64,000 nt of DNA from Acetobacterium wieringae (GTDB lineage Bacteria > Bacillota > Clostridia > Eubacteriales > Eubacteriaceae), in contig NZ_JAIPPU010000003.1 in the NCBI RefSeq assembly GCF_026646375.1, forward strand, positions 124,001 through 188,000. The letters run 5' to 3'. A program made the translations under genes and the position numbers. The notes under the pieces are model-generated. The model was not told the origin of the DNA, did not search any database, and saw nothing but the letters and a program-made list of their open reading frames with translations. Positions within the stretch are counted from its first letter, which is position 1, and every line of letters starts with the position of its first letter. Shown piece after piece: positions 35,552-43,716 of the stretch.

Positions 35552-36241
35552 TTAATTCACAGCGGCGTCGTTATCATAGCCCCGCTTTTCCCAATATCCT
35601 TTGTAGGTTTCATCACTGGACAGTTCGATTTCACTGACCCAGCGAGCCCACTTATAGCCCAGTTTATCTTCAGCCACCACAATAAACGGAAATCCCATTG
35701 ATGCTGGCAGGGTCACGCCATTGGCCGCATAAGCCAATATGATCTCCTGGTCTTTAATGGTCGCCAGGGGCAGCGAGGTGGTATAGCCATCGACACAGTG
35801 AAAAATCACCGTGGTGGCCTCGTCTTTAATGCCGGCATCAGCCAGCAAATCGGTGATCTGCACCCCTTCCCAGAGCACCGTGGCCTGCCAGCCTTCAACA
35901 CAATAGAGGGTGATCAGGCGCTACTCCGGCGCTTTGGCCAGGACCTGGTCATAGCTGAAGCTGACCGGCGTCTCAACCAGACCGGTCAGCTTTAGCTGAT
36001 AGCTGTCAAGCGCGACGGTTTGAATCCCGGCGATTGAATTATCCCGGGGGCCGATGGCCGGGTCCAGCCGAACCCCCTGATAGTCGCGGATTTCTTTTTC
36101 CTGATAGCGATCGGCTGTCGCCTGGGAAACCCCATCTGGTGTGCCCTTGTTATTTTCTGAAAACAAGTTCATCGTACTGATCAGGTAAACGGCGATCCCC
36201 AGGACAATCACCGCACTTATTATACTAACTGTTCGTCGCAT
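35552..36241 (-). pseudogene. Molybdopterin-dependent oxidoreductase (sulfite oxidase/YedY-like) gene with an in-frame amber codon
   Basis: One continuous reading frame of 229 codons is interrupted once, by TAG at 35921-35923. Before it: an N-terminal membrane anchor (about 7-25) and the start of the oxidoreductase molybdopterin-binding domain ending VLAKAPE. After it, in the same frame: RLITLYCVEGW, whose Cys matches the molybdenum ligand of the family, then VLWEGV, VDGYTTSLPL and GFPFIVVAEDKLGYKW. The two halves fit as one protein. A truncated product would lack the entire cofactor site. Either the gene is dead by one point change (for example from CAG Gln or TAT Tyr) or the TAG is read through. 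ATG at 36241 with AAGGAG. Confidence 0.85.
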
Positions 36242-36468
36242 GGTCTGATCTCCTTTTCATTTTTTTAGCGTCCACCTGACAAATTTACTTATATTGTATC
36301 CACTCCACGCCGTTGTAAACAGGTAATCGCAACAGTCGCCTTGTTTTGTTGGCAATTAGTCCGTTTCATGGCCAAATCACTCATTCAAACCATCGGGAAA
36401 AACTCAAGGGCGGTTTTTTTGAGCAATTCTCAATGCCTTTGCAAAAGCCAAACACCCGTATCCCAGGC

Positions 36469-36951
36469 CTAGGATGAGTGCCAACCTGAAAAAGGATCGG
36501 CAGTATCAATCTCGTTCCGATCAGGACCGGTGCGTTTTTCTTCACCAAACAGGCTTTTAAAAAGAAAGAAACCAGAAAAAACCGGTACCACATTACGCAA
36601 TAATTCCAGAAACTTTGAGTGCGGGAAACTCATAATAACAACATTCGGATACAATCCCAAAAAAGCCAGAACCATCCAGGCGATGGCAATCAGAAAAAGA
36701 CCCTTTTTAAAATGAAAGCTGGGACGATCGTTCACATTAAGAAAAGCGAGCACCACCCCCAACAAGAACCATTGGAAAAAGTGGGTCAGCGCAAGCTTTA
36801 CCCCCAATAGCCGATAGAAATTTTCGTCCAAAGACATTATTGTATTGGGCGAATTTTCAAGGTTGGTAAACAGCTCCTGCATCAGTAAAAAAAACAATAG
36901 ATAAAGAATAACTGCGGCGATTTTAAATAATTGCATTCGATTGATTTTCAT
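36469..36951 (-). CDS. Hypothetical four-helix membrane protein
   Basis: A 160-residue protein with hydrophobic segments at about 8-26, 50-72, 82-102 and 115-132 and a charged, probably cytoplasmic tail. I do not recognise the family. ATG start behind AGCAGGT. No partner is apparent in the flanking intergenic sequence. Confidence 0.65.
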   Translation of the reverse strand: MKINRMQLFKIAAVILYLLFFLLMQELFTNLENSPNTIMSLDENFYRLLGVKLALTHFFQWFLLGVVLAFLNVNDRPSFHFKKGLFLIAIAWMVLAFLGLYPNVVIMSFPHSKFLELLRNVVPVFSGFFLFKSLFGEEKRTGPDRNEIDTADPFSGWHSS

Positions 36952-37131
36952 TTTTACCTGCTTTCAAAGGAATTCATTGCGATCCGGGCTGACCTGCGTG
37001 GGCAAGCAGCCATCATTCTTAACCGGGCCAAAGACGGAAACTTCCCGCAGGTTTTTTGCGATCATTTCGGGGATTGGCGAGGATGTCAGCTTGGGGAGGT
37101 CTCCTTAAGCCTTATTTAACGCGACACACAT

Positions 37132-37800
37132 TTAGATAATCCAGGAAAGCCCCCTGGCGATCCGGTCGCGGGTGTTGTCGAAATGGTTGCCGGGGTTTTT
37201 CTCAAAGATCGTCTTAGCACCCAGGCTTTGCAGCCGCGCTTCAATTTTTATGGTGTGTTCCTCAACCCGGGCCATGCGTGGGTTACGGGCGATCTTTTCG
37301 CGGTCACCCAAGGAAAAATAGACCCGCTCCAAAACCACAGGCGGCTGGTTATTTAAGCAAAATTCGAGAAAGTCATCGTACCATAAGGAGCCGGAGATTG
37401 ACGCAATGCGCGTAAACAAAGAACTGCGATAACCGGCATACAGGGCAAACAGGCCCGCCAGCGAATACCCGGCCAACCCCCGGACGGTCGGGCTGATGCC
37501 CAGAGAAGCTTCCACCGCCGGAACGATGGTGTCGGTCAGTTCCGCCAGATAGGCGTCAGCCCCGCCGCCAAAATCTTCGCCACCCCGGAAGGCCCGTTTT
37601 GCCGGCCAGGGGGTTAGCTCACGGTTCCAGTCGACGTGATCGATGGCCACCAGAACCGCCGGCTCACCAGCTTGTTTAACGGCCAGATCGGATAGCTCCG
37701 CCCCCACCATGTGGAGGTAGATAATTGGGCCACATTTTGCTTTTGGGTCAGCCATCACCGTAACGTGTCGTTTACCAATTTCGATAATCTGTTGATTCAT
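37132..37800 (-). CDS. Alpha/beta hydrolase, esterase D-like
   Basis: A 222-residue hydrolase. The nucleophile elbow is GYSLAG (near 113-118), the oxyanion region is IYLHMVGAE and the likely catalytic His is in NPGNHFD near the C-terminus. It resembles the IroE/BesA-type esterases that cleave small esters or siderophores; the substrate is unknown. The ATG at 37800 follows AAAAAGGAGAAGAGG; eight more in-frame codons upstream lack a ribosome binding site. Single gene. Confidence 0.8.
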   Translation of the reverse strand: MNQQIIEIGKRHVTVMADPKAKCGPIIYLHMVGAELSDLAVKQAGEPAVLVAIDHVDWNRELTPWPAKRAFRGGEDFGGGADAYLAELTDTIVPAVEASLGISPTVRGLAGYSLAGLFALYAGYRSSLFTRIASISGSLWYDDFLEFCLNNQPPVVLERVYFSLGDREKIARNPRMARVEEHTIKIEARLQSLGAKTIFEKNPGNHFDNTRDRIARGLSWII

Positions 37801-38001
37801 CCTCTTCTCCTTTTTAAAACACACCTGTCCAATGCCAGGTCATATGGAAATGCCTGCCCGTTCGGGGCTTAGCGCGACCGTTTAGGGGAGTGCCCAGAAG
37901 TGAGACTCCTTTTTTTGCTATTTTTATTGGCCTATAATCGGACGCGGCTCTACGGATGACTGGTAATATAAAGTATGGTTAGAAATTTCAACATAGTTGT
38001 T

Positions 38002-38745
38002 TTAAATTTTCTTAGTAAAGCGGCACTTCGGGTAATTACTACAACCGATAAAACGACCATATTTTCCATTGCGATTGACCAGGTTTCCCCCACATCTGGG
38101 ACAAACATTATTGGCAATTTTGAGATTGTTCTTTTTTAAATTACTTTTGATTGTTCTGTTGTGTTCAATGCGGTTTTCTTTGCTGTCAATATTGTTTTTG
38201 ATTAAAACTTCACCCATCTTCAGAACTGTTTCAAAATTCATCATCTTTACTGTATATGATCCAATTCGGTCTTTTAATTGCGAAAATGTGATCACATTTT
38301 CTGAACTCACATTGACCTTCAGCTGACTTCTACCTGAAAAAGCGACAATCGGAATGATTTCTAATGCATCAATGTCCGAAAAAATACGCTCGATGGCTTT
38401 GACATGACCATAATTTTGGCGAATCGGATTCTTAAACCGGGTCTTTTTTCCATAGATATTCTGTGTCCAATAGTCATCTCTTTCATTTCCAAAAATCCAA
38501 CCTTGATAGTTTTTAGTTTCAATGACAAATACACCAAATACGGAAAGAACAATATGATCAATTTGAGTCGTTCCATAATCGGATTGAAGCAAAATATTGT
38601 TGTAAACGACATACTGATCTTTTGGCAACGTAGTAAGGATTTTTTCAACCGCCTTTTCACCAAGATAACCTTTCAGCCTGACTTGATGAATTATTAATGC
38701 GACTAAACCACCAATTAACAACAGATCGAGTAATATAAAAAACAT
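38002..38745 (-). CDS. NERD-domain membrane protein with topoisomerase-type zinc finger
   Basis: A 247-residue protein. One N-terminal membrane helix (2-22), a NERD nuclease-related domain (about 28-145; IDHIVLSVFGVFVIETKNYQG holds the D...E-x-K pattern) and a C-terminal C4 zinc ribbon (CPRCGG ... GCSNYPKC) as in topoisomerase I tails. NERD domains belong to the PD-(D/E)xK nuclease-like fold. The ATG at 38745 follows GGGGAGGGG; a start six codons upstream is possible. It lies at the downstream end of the AT-rich island. Confidence 0.85.
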   Translation of the reverse strand: MFFILLDLLLIGGLVALIIHQVRLKGYLGEKAVEKILTTLPKDQYVVYNNILLQSDYGTTQIDHIVLSVFGVFVIETKNYQGWIFGNERDDYWTQNIYGKKTRFKNPIRQNYGHVKAIERIFSDIDALEIIPIVAFSGRSQLKVNVSSENVITFSQLKDRIGSYTVKMMNFETVLKMGEVLIKNNIDSKENRIEHNRTIKSNLKKNNLKIANNVCPRCGGNLVNRNGKYGRFIGCSNYPKCRFTKKI

Positions 38746-38785
38746 AACCCCTCCCCAAAGCAACTGTTTAGAAAAAACGCATCCT

Positions 38786-39856
38786 CTATTTTAATAAATC
38801 GATAATTGCAGCCCCGTATTTTTCGACCTTTACCGGACCAAAACCGGTTACTCCCAGCAGTTCATCTGCGGTTTTTGGCATCTTGTTTAGTAAATCCTGC
38901 ATTTGTTTGTCGGTGAATACACAATACGCTTTGATATTCTCAGCCCGACTTTGTTTCAGCCGAAAGTCTTTGAGTTTGCTGACCAGTTCATCGTTTGCAG
39001 CAAGAGCGGCTAGTGGCAATGGTTCAACCACCGGTTCTATCGCCGGTTGTTTGGCCGCCGCAAGCGGTTGGACGGGTTCTGCTTTTATGATTGTTGCTGT
39101 TTGCTGACTGATCAGGTCTTCGAATTTTTGGACGTAGTCAGTTTGGATCGGTCTGTGCAGGGTTAAAAGACCTTCTGCGAGCGAGCGCATCCGTTTATCA
39201 TTACTACCCATTTCTTTTGATCGTTTTTCTGCATTTTTTAGATAGGCAATCAGCTGATCGGCCCGGATCACCTGATCTTTGACTTCTTTTGGGGCCGATT
39301 TGGCATTGAGCACCGTCTTGGGATTAGCCAGTACCACAACACTTTTATGAAAGTCCTCAAAACTCTTATCATAGAGCGTTTTTGTGAGAGCATTATTGCG
39401 GTTCGATCGCCCAATTTGTTTGAGCACTTCTAAATGCCGCTGGTTCTGGGTAATTGGTGAATAGATCCCTTCCTTGACGGTGCGACCATTCCAGGGATAG
39501 CTGCGGACAAAATTGCCCTGGTCATCAATGTCGATGTTGCCATAAAGGTTTTTGCACTCGATAAAAAAGATCAGCTTGCGGGTGACCACCACATAGTCAA
39601 TCTGGGCGGACAACTCTTCAAACTCCAGGCGAAGATCGTGGATAATAACCATCGGCATGCCGGAGTTCTTCAACTCAAAGGCAATGTTTTTCTCACCGAC
39701 TTCGCCATAGCTGACCAGGGATAGCTCCCGGGCTATATCATCTTTGAGCTTGCCGGTGGCCTGCTCATGGAGTTCTTTTAGTCGGGCAATCTGCTGGCTG
39801 GTATCGGAATCTTCTTTTAAGAAGATGGGGGTGGTGTTGGGGGTGAATAGGGACAT
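38786..39856 (-). CDS. NERD domain protein with C-terminal HRDC domain
   Basis: A 356-residue protein. Helical N-terminus (1-45), NERD (about 50-170; IDYVVVTRKLIFFIECKNLYG gives D...E-x-K), a linker rich in Ala and Pro (250-285) and an HRDC domain (about 288-355; CVFTDKQMQDLLNKMP, LLGVTGFGPVKVEKYG) as in RecQ helicases, a nucleic-acid-binding module. Probably a DNA-handling enzyme or a defence-related nuclease. ATG behind GGAGGT. Second NERD protein in a row. Confidence 0.88.
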   Translation of the reverse strand: MSLFTPNTTPIFLKEDSDTSQQIARLKELHEQATGKLKDDIARELSLVSYGEVGEKNIAFELKNSGMPMVIIHDLRLEFEELSAQIDYVVVTRKLIFFIECKNLYGNIDIDDQGNFVRSYPWNGRTVKEGIYSPITQNQRHLEVLKQIGRSNRNNALTKTLYDKSFEDFHKSVVVLANPKTVLNAKSAPKEVKDQVIRADQLIAYLKNAEKRSKEMGSNDKRMRSLAEGLLTLHRPIQTDYVQKFEDLISQQTATIIKAEPVQPLAAAKQPAIEPVVEPLPLAALAANDELVSKLKDFRLKQSRAENIKAYCVFTDKQMQDLLNKMPKTADELLGVTGFGPVKVEKYGAAIIDLLK

Positions 39857-39915
39857 GGGCGGGTACCTCCTAATTGAAACTTTTTCTCTTTTCGTGATTT
39901 ATATTTTTAAAATAA

Positions 39916-40956
39916 TTAAACCCAAATATTTAAATCAAACTTTTCTTCGCTCCGTTCTTTCAGATGAGTAGCTCCAATTACTATTCCCACGGATGTTAAC
40001 GTAAGGTTTTTCATACTAGAATTATCCCAGTCTTCAAATAGTTGTTTCATATCAGGTACCAAATCACATACAGTACTAGTAATCTTTTCATTATCCATAA
40101 CATTTGAATTAAATAATGTGACAGTACGATTAATTTCTTCTTCGTTCATTTTGTATTCTTTTAATGCATTTACCAGAGAATCTTCATTTATAGTATTAAA
40201 CTGAATTAATTCGACATCATTCAAACAACTTGTGAATAATTGAGGATACTTACTTGACAAATCTTCTATCTCGTGTTTAGTATAACCATGTAAAAAAAGA
40301 CCTCTATATCTTCTGCTGAAAATATCTGACAGTCTATTTTCAGCTAATGTAATGCTACCGCATTTTGCATATTCGATATGTTGATATAGTGATTCTTTTT
40401 TATTGAGGCCTATAATCTGTGGCAATAAATAATTTTTACAATAATTCTTAAAAGTCTCCTTTGAAACAATAGTATTATTTATTGTATATCTCAGTAAAAA
40501 AACCAACGCAAGTATGTCAAACTGTTCAGGCAAAAGTAAAGGAACAACTGTAATCGCTTCATTCAATGCAATTTGTAAAAGAGTTCTCTTATTTTCTTTT
40601 ATTCTATCCACCATCAGTCGTGTTAATATTTCTTCCATCTCGGGTGTGCCAGTTCTAATAAACGCTTTTTGCGCATTGACAAAACAATGCTGTGTGTCCG
40701 GATTCTTAAATTCCTCTAAGACTATTTCATTTGTCAGTTTTTCATCCTTTAAGCGTAAAATGAAATCATCCAAAAACTTTTCATTTCTTCTATGTGCCTC
40801 TATTTCTGCCTCATTCTTATATATAGACAACTCATCACTTATTAAATCACGGCATAGTTCTTTAGTTTCTGTATAACTCAATCCAAAACTGTTAATCGTT
40901 CCTACTTGAATATTATTACTTTCTCTACCGTTTTTTTGATACAATTTCTCGTCCAC
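39916..40956 (-). CDS. Uncharacterised protein resembling the LPO_1073/Vpar_1526 group
   Basis: A 346-residue mostly helical protein. The N-terminus has NNIQVGTINSFGLSYTE, a pattern that I associate with defence- or effector-like proteins; similarity to the LPO_1073/Vpar_1526 family is from memory and tentative. A hydrophobic stretch near 318-335 may be a membrane segment. Start is GTG at 40954-40956, three bases after the upstream small gene. Strongly AT-rich compared with the flanks, suggesting recent acquisition. Function unknown. Confidence 0.7.
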   Translation of the reverse strand: MDEKLYQKNGRESNNIQVGTINSFGLSYTETKELCRDLISDELSIYKNEAEIEAHRRNEKFLDDFILRLKDEKLTNEIVLEEFKNPDTQHCFVNAQKAFIRTGTPEMEEILTRLMVDRIKENKRTLLQIALNEAITVVPLLLPEQFDILALVFLLRYTINNTIVSKETFKNYCKNYLLPQIIGLNKKESLYQHIEYAKCGSITLAENRLSDIFSRRYRGLFLHGYTKHEIEDLSSKYPQLFTSCLNDVELIQFNTINEDSLVNALKEYKMNEEEINRTVTLFNSNVMDNEKITSTVCDLVPDMKQLFEDWDNSSMKNLTLTSVGIVIGATHLKERSEEKFDLNIWV

Positions 40957-40959
40957 TTT

Positions 40960-41166
40960 TCATTCTTCTTTCCTATCAATATTTAAATTAAATTCATTTA
41001 TTTGTATATTTTTTGAATTTTTCTTGTTATTTTGTTTCATTATTACATGATCATTTTTAGAAACACCACTTTTAAAAAATCTTTTTATAATAAATACAAC
41101 TATGCTTAATAGTGTTAAGCCTAAACCACTGAACAACCATTCTTTATTTTCGTTTATCCATTGCAT
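40960..41166 (-). CDS. Small single-pass membrane protein, partner of the gene at 39916
   Basis: A 68-residue protein with one membrane helix (about 12-28) and a basic Asn/Lys-rich tail ending KNSKNIQINEFNLNIDRKEE, an NIQ-x-(N/G) motif also present at the N-terminus of the next protein. ATG behind AGGAG. The three-base gap to the next gene and the shared motif suggest that the two proteins act together, perhaps as a membrane effector pair. No family is recognised. Confidence 0.65.
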   Translation of the reverse strand: MQWINENKEWLFSGLGLTLLSIVVFIIKRFFKSGVSKNDHVIMKQNNKKNSKNIQINEFNLNIDRKEE

Positions 41167-41275
41167 AAATAACGATCTCCTATCTTAAAACATTAAAAGA
41201 ATTTGTGAAATGCAAAACCCAGCATTATTGATATGTTTTTTGCGAAACTATGCAAACTATAAAATAAACATAATT

Positions 41276-43714
41276 TTAAATCTTCGTCATAATCCCAATC
41301 CCTCTCATCACTTCCCTAGGCCGCCTCCTAAACTCCGTAACTGCAAACTCTAATTCACGCCCATCCTCCGCAAAGAGGTGAATCTTGCCATCCCGGATCA
41401 CAACGCAGTTATTACCAAACAAAAATCCTTGTACTTCACTATTCTGTTCTTGAATCGAGATATCGGTGATCCTTTTTAGTTCGTAGTAGAGGCGGTATTC
41501 TTCCTCCGTTTTTATATATAGCTCTGCTACGTGGGTGGCGTTTTCTAACAGGTACCGGTTGGTGTAGGTATTGACAAGCGGCCCGATTTCTTTTGGTTTG
41601 ATGGGGGTTGACAGTTGCAACCATTCTCTTACGGTGAATTTATAGTAAACTTCATCAACATTTTGTTTGCTAGGAATTTCGGTAATCTGTTCACGTTTTA
41701 TCGTTTCATAGCTGACCACTTCGCCATAATAGCAAATACCTGATTCCTTTTTCCCAAACGCACTAATGGATTGATACAAGGCAATAGTATGAATCGGAAA
41801 ACGTTTTTCAGCCACGCTTCTCTGAGGGATATGATAAAAACAGTGGCTTAGATTGGCGGCTAATTGCTTCTCGTCTTTAACCACCCCGACTAAAACATCC
41901 CGGTGGCTAAAGTCAACCTGCTTTAATTTGTTCTCAATGCCAATGGGCAAGAGCGCTCGTTCAAAGGCTGATTCTGCCGATTCATCGATCAGCTCTGCCA
42001 ATTGTTTTTCGACCAAGTTAGTTGCCGATGGTAGAAAGGGTAAGCCACCGATGTTGACCGTTTCAATACTTTTATAAAAACGGTGGTGCAGGTATTCTGT
42101 TTCGTTGTGATAGGGAAAGAGAATATAGGCACCAAACATCCCTTGTTGGTATTGGTGGCTGCCGGTGGTTTCATAAACCACGGCATCGCGGTAGCGGTGC
42201 ATTGTATTGATGTCATCTTCTTGTGGGCCGGGGTTTTGATAAATCTGCTGATAGGCGCTTCCGGGAAGGGCAGTATTGATGCGGTATTTGGCATCAAAGA
42301 TATATTTATAGGTCAAGCCGTTTTCTTTTTTCTTAAGGGTCAGGACATTATCAGGCTTTTGGGTAACCGTTGGTAAGGCGTGACTTTTGGGGTTATAGGC
42401 TAAGAACAGCTCTTCCCCATTTCGTGGGTTGAGATAACGAACCCGGGACTCAGCCCCTTTCTTTAATGTCACAAAAAGACGGTTTTTATGGACCTTGATG
42501 ATATTTTGGGCTTTCAGTTCATATTTTGTTTTCAAGATCGCGTTTAATTTAATAAAACACCAATATTCATAAAGGGCTGGCAAATCTTTTGTGGAAATAT
42601 GGAATAAATCCCCAGTTAAGGTCAACCCCTGATTGAGCATTAAATAATAATGATAAAGACTGTGATAAGCTGGAGCCATCATAAACACCAACGACATGCT
42701 GGTGCGACTGTCAAATTCCCCCACCCGATTGAGAAAATCTGAATACAGCCGGACATCGATACCGCGGATCATCCCTTGGAGGGTATCCAGTAAGGCAGGG
42801 TCAGCGGTACGGGCTAATTTTTCATAATGATTCTTGACATTTTGAATGCGTTGTCGAATGGTGCTTACGATAAACTTGACAAAGCGATTTTCCATAGTGT
42901 CGTAGGTGATTTCTTTTTTGACTGTCAAAGCTCGGTTGATACAATAGCCGCTATCTTTTTTTGTGATCTCCCGTTGATTTTTACGCAGCCATTTGATGGT
43001 GTCGCGGTTAGTTCGTTTGACCTTGTTTGCCGGCACGACCTCACTCACCTTATGAAGCTGATGATGGGGACGCAACATTAACTGATCGAGGGCTTGGATA
43101 AAGGGGTCATAGAGTTGTCGCAGGATGCTATAAAAAACCGTAGCATCTTTGTTTTGTTTCTGGTTGAGGCTAGCGCCTTGGTAGGTTCTTTTGATAAAAT
43201 CAAAAGCTAATTCATAAACCTCATTGGTGACGTCCATCATCAGCTCATTGTAGTCTTTGCGGTAACTGATCTTGGTCGGAAATATCTCAATGGTAAGGTT
43301 GAGATTACGTTTGCCATCCAATAGAATTTCAAAATCGCTATAGCCAATTTCACCGGCTAAATTGACAACCCCCGTGTAAAGCTTTCCGGATCGCCCCAGC
43401 GGTTTGATCTTATCACGGATCAAAGGACTTTGATGCCAAAATTCCAAAACTTTACCCGATTCATTTTCGATGATCATTTCATAGCTCTGGTACTCAAAAA
43501 ATAACGGCTGGGTGCTTATAAAGAAACGCTGTTTGGGTTGAATACTGGCGGTTTTTTCGTTGTCTCCTTCATTGTAAGTGAGTTCGCCATGATCCTGGGC
43601 AAAGACTTGGATACTCGCATCTTCAGCTTCTCCACTATAATGATACAAACAATTTCCGGGATTACCACGAATGGTTACCCTAATCTTTTGATTCGTGAAT
43701 GACAAGAGATCCAT
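41276..43714 (-). CDS. DUF2357 protein with PD-(D/E)xK nuclease motif (McrC-like partner)
   Basis: An 812-residue protein. An N-terminal beta-rich DUF2357 region (about 1-330) and helices precede a C-terminal nuclease-like domain with KPDNVL near 453 and FDAKY near 471, matching the PD...(D/E)xK catalytic pattern. In many genomes DUF2357 proteins are the nuclease partner of McrB-type GTPases/ATPases. Here it starts three bases after the stop of the McrB-like gene with little ribosome binding site of its own, pointing to coupled translation. Likely role: nuclease of a type IV-like restriction system. Confidence 0.85.
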   Translation of the reverse strand: MDLLSFTNQKIRVTIRGNPGNCLYHYSGEAEDASIQVFAQDHGELTYNEGDNEKTASIQPKQRFFISTQPLFFEYQSYEMIIENESGKVLEFWHQSPLIRDKIKPLGRSGKLYTGVVNLAGEIGYSDFEILLDGKRNLNLTIEIFPTKISYRKDYNELMMDVTNEVYELAFDFIKRTYQGASLNQKQNKDATVFYSILRQLYDPFIQALDQLMLRPHHQLHKVSEVVPANKVKRTNRDTIKWLRKNQREITKKDSGYCINRALTVKKEITYDTMENRFVKFIVSTIRQRIQNVKNHYEKLARTADPALLDTLQGMIRGIDVRLYSDFLNRVGEFDSRTSMSLVFMMAPAYHSLYHYYLMLNQGLTLTGDLFHISTKDLPALYEYWCFIKLNAILKTKYELKAQNIIKVHKNRLFVTLKKGAESRVRYLNPRNGEELFLAYNPKSHALPTVTQKPDNVLTLKKKENGLTYKYIFDAKYRINTALPGSAYQQIYQNPGPQEDDINTMHRYRDAVVYETTGSHQYQQGMFGAYILFPYHNETEYLHHRFYKSIETVNIGGLPFLPSATNLVEKQLAELIDESAESAFERALLPIGIENKLKQVDFSHRDVLVGVVKDEKQLAANLSHCFYHIPQRSVAEKRFPIHTIALYQSISAFGKKESGICYYGEVVSYETIKREQITEIPSKQNVDEVYYKFTVREWLQLSTPIKPKEIGPLVNTYTNRYLLENATHVAELYIKTEEEYRLYYELKRITDISIQEQNSEVQGFLFGNNCVVIRDGKIHLFAEDGRELEFAVTEFRRRPREVMRGIGIMTKI

Positions 43715-43716
43715 AT

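Noticed and set aside
35921-35923. Genome-wide reassignment of TAG as the reason for the amber codon
   Set aside because: TAG is used as the ordinary stop of dapA, dapB, cobS and the DUF1858 gene in this window, so TAG is not generally reassigned.
36952-37131. A short plus-strand open frame between the membrane protein and the esterase
   Set aside because: About 60 codons, no ribosome binding site, no recognisable family.
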